DNA of 6,736 bases, taken from the NCBI GenBank assembly GCA_022732315.1, contig JAIJUV010000136.1:1-6736 (forward strand), given 5' to 3'. Positions 1-5,260 of the stretch are shown one piece after another; within the stretch, counting starts at the first letter, position 1; every line of letters starts with the position of its first letter. The notes under the pieces are model-generated. The model worked only from the letters and a program-made list of their open reading frames with translations. It did not search any database and was not told where the DNA came from. A program made the translations under genes and the position numbers. The stretch comes from Prevotella sp. (GTDB taxonomy: Bacteria > Bacteroidota > Bacteroidia > Bacteroidales > Bacteroidaceae).

Positions 1-405
1 AAATACTATTTCCAAGACATCGGACTACGCAATGCCTTACTGAATTTTAGACAAGTGGAAGAGAATCATATCATGGAAAACGTCATATACAATGAGCTTC
101 GTTTACGAGGCTTTTGCGTTGATGTGGGTATGGTAGAGGCAAGGACTGCAAAAGAACGCAAACAACTGGAAGTGGATTTCGTTGCAAATATGGCAGACCG
201 TAGATATTATATCCAATCAGCATTTGCAATGCCTGATGATGCAAAAAGAGAGCAAGAATGCGCTTCATTAAAAAGAATCGACGATTCCTTTAAGAAGATA
301 ATCATAATGCGCGATGACATAAAACCATATCATGACAACAATGGCTTTTATATTGTCGGGTTAATGGATTTCTTGCTAAAGCCAGATTTGATGGAACAAT
401 TATAG
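1..405 (+). CDS. C-terminal part of an AAA ATPase with DUF4143 domain (partial at 5' end)
   Basis: The frame is open from base 1 to a TAG at 403-405, so only the last 134 residues are visible. They match, by eye, the C-terminal DUF4143 region of the archaeal-type/AAA_14 ATPases that are abundant in Bacteroidales. The window opens on KYYFQDIGLRNALL, followed by ENVIYNELRLRG, then EVDFV (visible residues 57-61) and YYIQ (69-72), an arrangement resembling a PD-(D/E)XK nuclease-like core, and ends with GFYIVGLMDFLL, typical of the family's last strand and helix. The Walker A and B motifs would lie upstream of the window. The GTG at 55 and the ATG at 73 are internal codons, not starts, because the family similarity begins before them. 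The cellular role of these ATPases is poorly known; they are often solitary genes in repeat-rich accessory regions. A terminator follows within 10 bases. Confidence 0.85.
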   Translation, partial: KYYFQDIGLRNALLNFRQVEENHIMENVIYNELRLRGFCVDVGMVEARTAKERKQLEVDFVANMADRRYYIQSAFAMPDDAKREQECASLKRIDDSFKKIIIMRDDIKPYHDNNGFYIVGLMDFLLKPDLMEQL

Positions 406-412
406 AAATCGG

Positions 413-450
413 AGAAAGAATCCATTCGTCATGAGTGGACTCTTTCTTTT
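413..450 (+). terminator. Rho-independent terminator of the ATPase gene
   Basis: An 11-bp stem (414-424 with 436-446) carrying one A-C mismatch closes an 11-base loop and is followed by TTTT at 447-450; A413 can pair with T447. It begins 8 bases after the ATPase stop codon, which fits its being that gene's terminator. Confidence 0.7.
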
Positions 451-491
451 GATAATCATAGCTTACCTATTATTATATGGTTGGGTACCTT

Positions 492-517
492 ACATTCCCC
501 AACTTTTCGGGGAATGT
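492..517. repeat. Palindrome, CATTCCCC/GGGGAATG type, copy 1
   Basis: ACATTCCCC at 492-500 is the perfect reverse complement of GGGGAATGT at 509-517, around an 8-base spacer AACTTTTC. No T-run follows the right arm, so it does not look like an ordinary terminator. The right half, CTTTTCGGGGAATG, recurs with one G fewer in the palindrome at 1254-1293, so the two are probably members of one dispersed family. Confidence 0.65.
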
Positions 518-665
518 TTCCACATACTTTCCTCATTTTCCACACCATCTATTTTTGGTATACAAAGCATAATCATCTGATAATCAACTTATATCATTTT
601 TACCCTTCTTTTTGGCACGCAGATTGTGACTATGAATAGCGGGTTCGACAATGAATCCACAAAGA

Positions 666-683
666 AAGTAAGTAAGTAAGTAA
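666..683 (+). repeat. AAGT tetranucleotide repeat in the 5' leader
   Basis: AAGT occurs four times in a row followed by AA, ending 34 bases before the ATG at 718. If it lies in the transcribed leader, slippage would change the leader length in 4-base steps. It is outside the coding region and so cannot shift the reading frame. It is short, and any regulatory role is speculative. Confidence 0.5.
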
Positions 684-717
684 CATTAAATAGTAACAAT
701 AAAAAAAATATACGATT

Positions 718-1062
718 ATGAAGAAGTTTATGTTTGCAGCTATCGCAGCTATGGTAATGGTTTCAGTAAGCAACGTTTTTGCATCAAGCAGAATGGTAAG
801 TAACGCAGAGGTAGCACCAGTTGATACCGTGGCTCCGGATGCTCCTTCAGATACAACAGAAGTTGGCACTCCTATCCAGCCACAGGCTACCACTGAGGAT
901 TCTACTCAGCAGGAGACACCAGCCGAAACAACGACTGATACTCCTATAGCAACAGAAGAGAACACCCAGGCAGAGCAGCCAGCTACTGTTCAGGAGACTC
1001 CACAGGAGAATTCCCAGGAGGAGACAACTCAGCAGCAGGAGTCTGCAGAGACAGAACAGTAG
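718..1062 (+). CDS. Small secreted acidic T/E/Q/P-rich low-complexity protein
   Basis: This is a 114-residue protein not recognised as a named family. It starts with a clear Sec signal peptide: MKK, a hydrophobic core (residues 4-18) and a likely cleavage after VFA at residue 22. There is no lipobox cysteine, so it is not a lipoprotein. The mature part of about 92 residues is almost entirely Thr, Glu, Gln, Ala, Pro and Ser, with about 15 Glu and 5 Asp against one Arg and no Lys or Cys. It should be disordered and strongly negative. The DNA shows loose repetition of CAGGAGAC-like units coding for QET, so length may vary between strains. It would be exported to the periplasm or beyond; a spacer, ion-binding or surface-associated role is possible but unproven. 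The gene stands alone and is closed by a very strong terminator at 1146-1196. The AT-rich leader and complete signal peptide support the ATG at 718. Confidence 0.8.
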   Translation: MKKFMFAAIAAMVMVSVSNVFASSRMVSNAEVAPVDTVAPDAPSDTTEVGTPIQPQATTEDSTQQETPAETTTDTPIATEENTQAEQPATVQETPQENSQEETTQQQESAETEQ

Positions 1063-1145
1063 ACAAATGCTGAATAAGAATTCACAAGGGCTCTGTAGAG
1101 TTCAATAGAGTTCTATTTGCAGACGACATATTAAGAATAATAGGG

Positions 1146-1196
1146 AAAGCGTAGAATCCTGCTGGCAGTGATGCCAGCAGGATTCTACGCTTTTTG
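1146..1196 (+). terminator. Strong Rho-independent terminator, 22-bp perfect stem
   Basis: Bases 1146-1167 pair perfectly with 1172-1193 around a GTGA loop, and the stem runs into a T-run ending at 1195. It lies 84 bases downstream of the stop codon of the secreted-protein gene. The stem is unusually long and mismatch-free. A-rich bases on the left side also allow partial function for transcripts arriving on the minus strand. Confidence 0.9.
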
Positions 1197-1253
1197 ATAC
1201 AGAAGCATACACATGGATTTTATAGAACAAGCCAAAAGTTTAAATCTATTAAA

Positions 1254-1293
1254 CATTCCCGTTTTTTGTCATTAATGACACTTTTCGGGAATG
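1254..1293. repeat. Nested palindrome, CATTCCCG/CGGGAATG type, copy 2
   Basis: The outer arms CATTCCCG (1254-1261) and CGGGAATG (1286-1293) are perfect reverse complements. Centred between them is a second, perfect 14-bp palindrome, TGTCATTAATGACA (1267-1280). The right part ACTTTTCGGGAATG closely repeats the palindrome at 492-517. Such a nested arrangement could form a cruciform, be a protein-binding site, or be a mobile or REP-like repeat. An ATPase-tail relic follows directly, which suggests association with DUF4143 ATPase genes. Confidence 0.65.
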
Positions 1294-1315
1294 ACTATGA
1301 TTATAAAAAGAGATT

Positions 1316-1363
1316 ATCATTAAAATCATAACATGACAACAATGACTTTTAAGATGTCAATGG
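1316..1363 (+). pseudogene. Short relic of a DUF4143 ATPase gene 3' end
   Basis: Bases 1332-1351 (CATGACAACAATGACTTTTA) match 331-350 of the intact ATPase gene at 19 of 20 positions. Looser similarity extends upstream (CATTAAAATCATA against CATAAAACCATA) and downstream (ATGTC and AATGG). In the ATPase this segment encodes HDNNGFY near the C terminus. Here stop codons interrupt the frame (reading HDNNDF then stop) and no other part of the gene is present. The simplest reading is the leftover of a second ATPase copy; a chance match of this length at a homologous position is less likely but not excluded. Confidence 0.4.
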
Positions 1364-1395
1364 TGCAGTACAGAAACCGATACAGCGCCATCTTA

Positions 1396-2328
1396 TCAGA
1401 CCATTGAGTAGAGATCCTGCACCTTGTTATGGAGCATAGAAGCATAGAGAAGACCACTTTTCCATTCTTCAGGAATATGGCATATTCCAAATTTAGCACC
1501 CAGGATAGCCCCTGCTACTGCTGCATTGGTATCCGCATCTCCTCCTGATAAAACAATCTTCAGGATACCCTCTTTATACGAGGTTGCATGCCAATAAGCC
1601 CATAGGGCTGCCCCTAAAGTTCTGAGCGTATATCCCATACTCTTTTCATCATCCAGACACAAAGAATCCAGACCTTCATGATATGCCAAGTCAATATACG
1701 GAACAATTCGCTCATCATATTGTTTGGCAATGCCAATCACATCTTCATAATCCAAGATTCTGTCTTCAAAGACAAGAGCATGTATGATAGAAGAAACGAT
1801 AACGCAAGAGCCCACACAGCGAGGATCAAAATGAGTTAACTTACAGATATTCTCTGCATTACTAGCCACATTGTCCTTCATAAGCCCTACCACAGAAGTT
1901 CTCATGACGGCTCCATTAGCTGCAGCTTTTTTCTTTCCCATCTTCCAGATAATCTCTGCAACCTTCTGTGGATCCGAAGTATAGTCGCCAAGAGCCATTA
2001 CATTATATGTATGCCGACCAATTCCCATGCCTCCGTTCATCATCCATTCCTTAAACCTTCTGGCAATATCAAGAATATCTACCTTTTGACAAGCCACAAA
2101 GGAATCTAAGATGCACAGCATCATATCAGTATCATCAGTCCAGTCGCCTCTTTGCCAACGACGACGATGATCATCCTGCACGATTTGTGAATAGTCCTCT
2201 ATCCCATTAGGATAAAAACGATCCACCTCTTGCTTGGACATAAACTCCGTGCTCAGTCCCAAGGCATCTCCTACAGCTTGCCCATAGATTGTGCCGAGGA
2301 ATCGTTCTTTTATAATTTCATTTTCCAT
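1396..2328 (-). CDS. ADP-ribosylglycohydrolase (DraG family)
   Basis: The 310-residue protein is full length for the DraG/ADP-ribosylglycohydrolase family, whose members remove ADP-ribose from modified proteins or small molecules using two Mg ions. From the chosen start the family motifs are intact: GDALG at 20-24 with Glu28 in STEF; WTDDTDM at 63-69; ANGAVMRT near the middle; HFDPRC; and SGGDADTN with Asp264, Asp266 and Thr267, followed by AAVAGAILGA. All expected metal-ligand positions are present, so it should be active, presumably in the cytoplasm since no signal peptide is seen. The ATG at 2328 is preferred because MENEIIKERFLG is the usual family beginning, an A-rich leader precedes it, and it clears the upstream ORF by 7 bases; ATGs at 2343 and 2376 would overlap that ORF. 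It is the last gene of a tight minus-strand group with the chimeric kinase-like ORF and the putAbiC-like gene. It is visibly less AT-rich than those two. The exact substrate cannot be told from sequence. Confidence 0.93.
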   Translation of the reverse strand: MENEIIKERFLGTIYGQAVGDALGLSTEFMSKQEVDRFYPNGIEDYSQIVQDDHRRRWQRGDWTDDTDMMLCILDSFVACQKVDILDIARRFKEWMMNGGMGIGRHTYNVMALGDYTSDPQKVAEIIWKMGKKKAAANGAVMRTSVVGLMKDNVASNAENICKLTHFDPRCVGSCVIVSSIIHALVFEDRILDYEDVIGIAKQYDERIVPYIDLAYHEGLDSLCLDDEKSMGYTLRTLGAALWAYWHATSYKEGILKIVLSGGDADTNAAVAGAILGAKFGICHIPEEWKSGLLYASMLHNKVQDLYSMV

Positions 2329-2335
2329 ATTTTTT

Positions 2336-2653
2336 CTATTCATACAACCAACAAATCGTAAAATCATCCATGTCAATCACTCCTTGGTGATATAATCCTT
2401 TGAGATATTCCTCAAAAGTTAATTGATTACCTGATGCTTGAAGTATTTTTTCGATAACGTCGTTCTTAAAATTAAATCTCAATGTTTCTGCCGTTTTTTG
2501 CAATTGAGAGATAGCAAAGCCCTTACTGCTATGATATGATTCTCCATGATAATCTAGTACTGGTACCAAATGAGCTAATTTTTCAAGATTGTTGCTAGCA
2601 TCTTGTACGTGTACGAATCTAACATATTCTAACATCAAAGAGTATTGAATCAT
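2336..2653 (-). CDS. Chimeric small ORF: kinase N-terminal start joined to an unrelated tail
   Basis: This 105-residue product has two parts. Residues 1-48 match, with small gaps, the first 45 residues of the truncated kinase at 4991-5260 (both contain QDASNNL, LAHLVPVLD and a SS..FA segment). The DNA is also alike, about 84% by hand count over 132 aligned bases. From residue 49 the similarity stops exactly where the kinase glycine-rich loop would continue. The remaining 57 residues (including FNFKNDVIEKILQASGN and TFEEYLKGLYHQGVIDMDDF) are of unrecognised family. There is no VxxK-type lysine or catalytic loop, so it is not a kinase. The ATG lies 3 bases after the stop of the putAbiC-like gene, giving TAA TAA ATG, and the stop lies 7 bases before the ADP-ribosylglycohydrolase start, so co-translation with both is likely. 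It may be a recombination product whose tail once belonged to a separate small gene. Confidence 0.6.
   Translation of the reverse strand: MIQYSLMLEYVRFVHVQDASNNLEKLAHLVPVLDYHGESYHSSKGFAISQLQKTAETLRFNFKNDVIEKILQASGNQLTFEEYLKGLYHQGVIDMDDFTICWLYE
2510..2653 (-). repeat. Direct repeat, kinase 5'-end copy A
   Basis: This is the first 144 bases of the chimeric ORF, in the same orientation as copy B at 5126-5260. By hand alignment 111 of 132 ungapped positions agree, with one 3-base and one 6-base in-frame length difference. Shared runs include GCTCATTTGGTACCAGT and ACAAGATGCTAG. The two copies bracket the FISUMP and putAbiC-like genes. Confidence 0.8.
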
Positions 2654-2656
2654 TTA

Positions 2657-3448
2657 TTATTCAAAAAAATATTTGTATGCATCAAGAAAATTCATTCCAG
2701 AAACATCCGTATCTCCAAAATCTATTTCATTAGCCCCTTTACTTATATTAAATGGCAGAATATCTAGATTCATAGAAAGTACTTCCATAACATCATTTAA
2801 ACAACATTTATCACTTATTGTTGTATCCTCTAACAACAATTTACCTAATGTCGTTATTCGAAATTCCTCATATTGACCAACAAATATTCTTAACTTTATC
2901 ACGAGAATCTCATTTGGAGAAAGTAATGCGATAAAAAGCTTTGCATACTTTTTTTTACTGGATTCATCTAGTTGGTTTTCATAATCATCTATATAAATAG
3001 CTATTTGTTCTATATATCTAAAGTATGAATGAAAGGATTTTCCTTTTTCGTGAATTTCCATATACAGTTTCATTATTGATTTGATATTAGCAATATTGAG
3101 TTTTTCTATTCGAACATTCAATATAAAATGACCATTATATTCCTCAACTAATTGATCAATCTCTTTATTAATGTTTACTGTACGAATTTCACGAAACGTC
3201 CTTAACATATCAAAAAAGATAGTTACAACTTGATTTTTTGAAATCCTATCATCCTGCTTTTTGAATATTTGCCACATTAATATTGCAGCTAAGCAACTAA
3301 CTAGTCCACTAATCCAATTTCCCCAAATACCCCAATTGGCAAAATCATTAATTGCTGCAACTGATTTTATACACATAAAAGTAGGGAAAAGTAGAATGAT
3401 TATCCCCAAAATACATATCAGATTTTTTTTTATCGTTTTCACACTCAT
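2657..3448 (-). CDS. Two-TM membrane protein, putative phage abortive-infection type (putAbiC-like)
   Basis: The 263-residue protein has two N-terminal membrane segments (about 10-32 and 43-61), then a soluble, mostly helical part that should face the cytoplasm. By eye it resembles the putAbiC family (putative phage abortive infection protein): a WG.WISG membrane segment, FFDMLRTFREI at 78-88, the hallmark SYFRYIEQIAIYID at 141-154, and KYAKLFIALLSPNEILVI at about 168-184, matching the family's 'YFR.l..i..yi' and 'LS..E' blocks. Such proteins are thought to act in anti-phage growth arrest, but their mechanism is not known. The ATG at 3448 has an AT-rich leader and gives a proper hydrophobic N terminus. 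The gene ends in tandem TAA TAA stops directly before the next ATG, so it heads a group with the chimeric ORF and the ADP-ribosylglycohydrolase gene. It is much more AT-rich than the latter, suggesting recent acquisition. The family assignment rests on motif memory only. Confidence 0.65.
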   Translation of the reverse strand: MSVKTIKKNLICILGIIILLFPTFMCIKSVAAINDFANWGIWGNWISGLVSCLAAILMWQIFKKQDDRISKNQVVTIFFDMLRTFREIRTVNINKEIDQLVEEYNGHFILNVRIEKLNIANIKSIMKLYMEIHEKGKSFHSYFRYIEQIAIYIDDYENQLDESSKKKYAKLFIALLSPNEILVIKLRIFVGQYEEFRITTLGKLLLEDTTISDKCCLNDVMEVLSMNLDILPFNISKGANEIDFGDTDVSGMNFLDAYKYFFE

Positions 3449-3490
3449 AATTTTTAATTGTTAAAATATAGACAAATTCTCCAACGAAGA

Positions 3491-3521
3491 AGAGACAGCT
3501 CATTCTAACAGAGCCATCTCT
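3491..3521 (-). other. RNA hairpin in the leader of the putAbiC-like gene
   Basis: On the minus strand AGAGATGGCTC and GAGCTGTCTCT form an 11-bp stem with two G-U wobbles around a 9-base loop, starting 43 bases upstream of the ATG at 3448. The plus-strand version would have C-A and A-C mismatches instead, so the structure favours minus-strand RNA. No U-run follows, so it is more likely a leader structure or processed terminator relic than an active terminator. Confidence 0.4.
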
Positions 3522-3574
3522 TTCCACGAAAAATATGTCGTTCTAAATACGCTTTTCCACACACGCTTTGTATG

Positions 3575-3602
3575 CAATAATAATATTCTTTTCGAAGAGC
3601 AA
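3575..3602 (-). promoter_or_regulatory. Possible weak promoter for the putAbiC-like operon
   Basis: On the minus strand TTG (3602-3600) is followed 17 bases later by TATTATTG (3582-3575), one mismatch from the Bacteroidetes -7 consensus TAnnTTTG. It lies downstream of the terminator at 3691-3724 and upstream of the leader hairpin, where a promoter for the gene at 3448 would be expected. The spacing is on the short side and the region is AT-rich, so chance matches are likely. A second small inverted repeat, TGAGGAA/TTCCTCA (3607-3613 and 3626-3632), lies just upstream. Confidence 0.25.
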
Positions 3603-3690
3603 CATTTGAGGAATAACACAAGTTCTTCCTCATAAAAAGACCATTAAAATAATGATTTTCATTCATGTCTTTATAATTAAAATGTGCTCC

Positions 3691-3724
3691 AAAAATAATT
3701 CAACCATATAGGTCGAATTATTTT
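3691..3724 (-). terminator. Rho-independent terminator of the FISUMP gene
   Basis: On the minus strand the 14-base arm 3724-3711 pairs with 3705-3692, with one wobble, around a 5-base loop and runs into a U-tract. It begins at the base right after the TAG of the FISUMP gene. AT-rich flanks on both sides could let it work weakly on the plus strand too. Confidence 0.7.
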
Positions 3725-4972
3725 CTAATTATCGTAATCGCATACAGCTCTAACTTGAAGCATTCTATATCTTTCAATACAATCTATTTTACTTTTTCTA
3801 ACAAAATCCATATTGTCATTGTATGTTTCACCAATAAATAAATATGCAGCAGGATTATCGTCATTAAATTGATAACAGTTATTAAAATACAATTGACCTG
3901 TATATAAATATATTGAATATTCATTATCTTTCAAAATCCAATTTCCTGAAGTTCCATCAACAAACCCTGCTGATGGAAGAATTATATAATTATTATTTGG
4001 TCCAATTATTTTCGCCACCTTTTTGTTATTAAATTCTGTCAAAATAATCTTACATTTTGTAATAAGTTCTCTACATTCTCTTTTTGTAGGCATACGCCAT
4101 TTTCCGCCCCAATTAACTTTTGCTATATCGTACTTTGTATTTGTGATATAAAGTGGTGGACATGTTTCCGCATCACGTGAAGGAAATCGACTATTTAAAT
4201 CTCCTACAAGTTCTTTCTCATCACAAACGTCTTGTCCAGTAGGTTCACCCCACCCATAATAATTACCTGATTCTTCTGGATTGTTTGCACCAACATTACA
4301 AGAAGCCCATTGCACACTTAGCCCTAAATCAACCGCTTTTCTATTTTTGATTTCTGTTGTATATAATTTTGGATGCTTTTTCCAATATTCTATATAATTG
4401 TATATTACATTTCCAATAAAAAACAAAAATAGGATTACTCCAAAAGCTATAAAACCTATAAACAAATACTTATCATTACGCTTTTGTATGAGCTTATCAC
4501 GTTTTATTTGTCTTTCTTTTCTAATTTTTATCTCCTGATTATATTTCTCACGTTGTAATTCTGACAATATATCTATATCGCATTTTTTTACCAGATACCA
4601 TTGTATCTTTTCATACGAAACATCTTGTAAACTATTAGATTTCGTATTAATCAAGAAACAAAAACAATTTGTGCTATCTATATTTAACACAATTATATCT
4701 GTATTGAAAAAAAGAATATTAAACAAGATTTTTTCTCTTTTAGTATCCAATATAAGAGAAAAATTAACAGGAAAAAAATGCCACTTTGCATATTGCGACT
4801 TTCCGTTAAAGGATATCAATACATTGTCTTTATCAACAAAGATAAATTTTTCTATTTCATCCTTGTCTTCATTAAAAACCATCCATTCTGAATTTTGCAC
4901 AAAAGAAACAAAATCCTTTTTATTGGCTATAGACTTTAAACTTCTAAACTCATTTATTATATAAGTCTTCAT
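3725..4972 (-). CDS. Membrane protein: N-terminal beta-type domain, TM helix, FISUMP domain
   Basis: The 415-residue protein has four parts. Residues about 28-130 form a domain shared with the protein at 5991-6736 (W.VFN, FIF..D..VLIS.NG, W.F.P.N.S, YLV.K). Residues 131-168 are a Lys/Arg/Glu-rich helix. Residues 169-193 are a single membrane helix. Residues about 213-414 are a Fibrobacter succinogenes major paralogous (FISUMP) domain, shown by AVDLGLSVQWASCNVGA (213-229), YYGWGEP, WGGKWRMPT (288-296), ILPSAGF and the final QVRAVCD. The strongly basic stretch before the helix predicts the N-terminal domain in the cytoplasm and the FISUMP domain in the periplasm. FISUMP domains are common in Bacteroidetes surface proteins and their role is not well defined. 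A sensor or adaptor passing a signal across the inner membrane would fit, but is inference. The ATG lies 18 bases after the truncated kinase stop, so the two probably share the promoter at 5289-5320. The gene is very AT-rich. Confidence 0.8.
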   Translation of the reverse strand: MKTYIINEFRSLKSIANKKDFVSFVQNSEWMVFNEDKDEIEKFIFVDKDNVLISFNGKSQYAKWHFFPVNFSLILDTKREKILFNILFFNTDIIVLNIDSTNCFCFLINTKSNSLQDVSYEKIQWYLVKKCDIDILSELQREKYNQEIKIRKERQIKRDKLIQKRNDKYLFIGFIAFGVILFLFFIGNVIYNYIEYWKKHPKLYTTEIKNRKAVDLGLSVQWASCNVGANNPEESGNYYGWGEPTGQDVCDEKELVGDLNSRFPSRDAETCPPLYITNTKYDIAKVNWGGKWRMPTKRECRELITKCKIILTEFNNKKVAKIIGPNNNYIILPSAGFVDGTSGNWILKDNEYSIYLYTGQLYFNNCYQFNDDNPAAYLFIGETYNDNMDFVRKSKIDCIERYRMLQVRAVCDYDN

Positions 4973-4990
4973 AATTGTACATTTTGATAA

Positions 4991-5260
4991 TTAATAAAAA
5001 AGCAACCCCAAACTTTGCTCCACATCGACTATATTACGATAAGCCTCAGCTCTACCTTCTTGCTCTTCAGTAAAGCACTTTAAGGCATAGCATTTCCCAG
5101 TCTGTTCATCTTTCATTTTAAACACGACAGCAAACGCACCACTGCTACGATATGGTTCACCATGATCATCTAGCACTGGTACCAAATGAGCCAACTCATC
5201 AAGATTGTTACTAGCATCTTGTATGGCTCTAACATATTCTGATATCAAAGGATATTGCAT
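4991..5260 (-). CDS. Truncated Ser/Thr protein kinase, N-lobe only
   Basis: The 89-residue product begins like Bacteroidales Hanks-type kinases (MQYPLISEYV, then LVPVLDDHGEPYRSS). It contains a glycine-loop-like segment SSGAFAVVF (39-47), the ATP-anchoring lysine in YALKCF (Lys61) and the start of helix C (EGRAEAYRNI, 69-77). Then it stops after an unrelated VDVEQSLGLLFY tail. No HxDxxxxN loop or DFG motif occurs downstream in any frame before the FISUMP gene, so the catalytic lobe is lost and the product cannot phosphorylate. The gene nevertheless keeps a clean start and a textbook promoter, so it is probably still transcribed. It may be a deletion relic, serve as a leader for the FISUMP gene, or act as a small decoy. 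Its last 20 bases include a weak stem (AGCAA/TTGCT) followed by six U residues on the RNA, a possible partial terminator. Its first 135 bases are repeated at 2510-2653. Confidence 0.7.
   Translation of the reverse strand: MQYPLISEYVRAIQDASNNLDELAHLVPVLDDHGEPYRSSGAFAVVFKMKDEQTGKCYALKCFTEEQEGRAEAYRNIVDVEQSLGLLFY
5126..5260 (-). repeat. Direct repeat, kinase 5'-end copy B
   Basis: These are the first 135 bases of the truncated kinase gene, repeated in the same orientation at 2510-2653. Copy B lacks the 3-base and 6-base in-frame insertions of copy A and keeps the glycine-loop continuation, so it is closer to the presumed parent kinase. Confidence 0.8.

Larger units (their letters stand above)
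406..717. other. Intergenic region between ATPase and secreted-protein genes
   Basis: This 312-base stretch holds no credible gene. It contains the ATPase terminator (413-450), a palindrome (492-517), and an AAGT tetranucleotide run (666-683). TATTTTTG at 550-557 matches the Bacteroidetes -7 consensus TAnnTTTG, but no good TTTG lies 19-21 bases upstream, and it would give a leader of about 150 bases. TTTG at 611-614 has no matching -7 element downstream. The promoter of the gene at 718 is therefore not settled. Immediately before that gene the leader is A-rich (around 700-710), the usual Bacteroidetes replacement for a Shine-Dalgarno site. Confidence 0.5.
1063..1395. other. Intergenic region between convergent genes
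   Basis: This 333-base stretch lies between the stop of the plus-strand secreted-protein gene and the stop of the minus-strand ADP-ribosylglycohydrolase gene. It holds the 22-bp terminator hairpin (1146-1196), the nested palindrome (1254-1293) and a short ATPase-gene relic (about 1316-1363). Near 1100-1115 is a small AATAGAGTTCTATT inverted repeat. No T-tailed minus-strand terminator for the ADP-ribosylglycohydrolase gene was found. Confidence 0.5.

Noticed and set aside
83..268. Minus-strand open frame inside the ATPase gene
   Set aside because: It is opposite a recognisable protein domain and has no family features of its own.
630..893. Minus-strand open frame overlapping the secreted-protein gene
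   Set aside because: It is antisense to a gene with a clear signal peptide; its Thr/Ser/Ala-rich sequence simply mirrors the repetitive codons of that gene.
2329..2376. Longer start for the ADP-ribosylglycohydrolase (ATG at 2376 or 2343)
   Set aside because: The added residues are unlike the family, overlap the preceding ORF, and the ATG at 2328 places the motif residues (Glu28) at the usual family spacing.
2673..2876. Plus-strand open frame within the putAbiC-like gene
   Set aside because: It is a shadow of the minus-strand gene, with no domain or plausible leader. The same applies to the plus-strand frames at 3261-3464, 4671-4964, 5700-5900 and 6223-6465.
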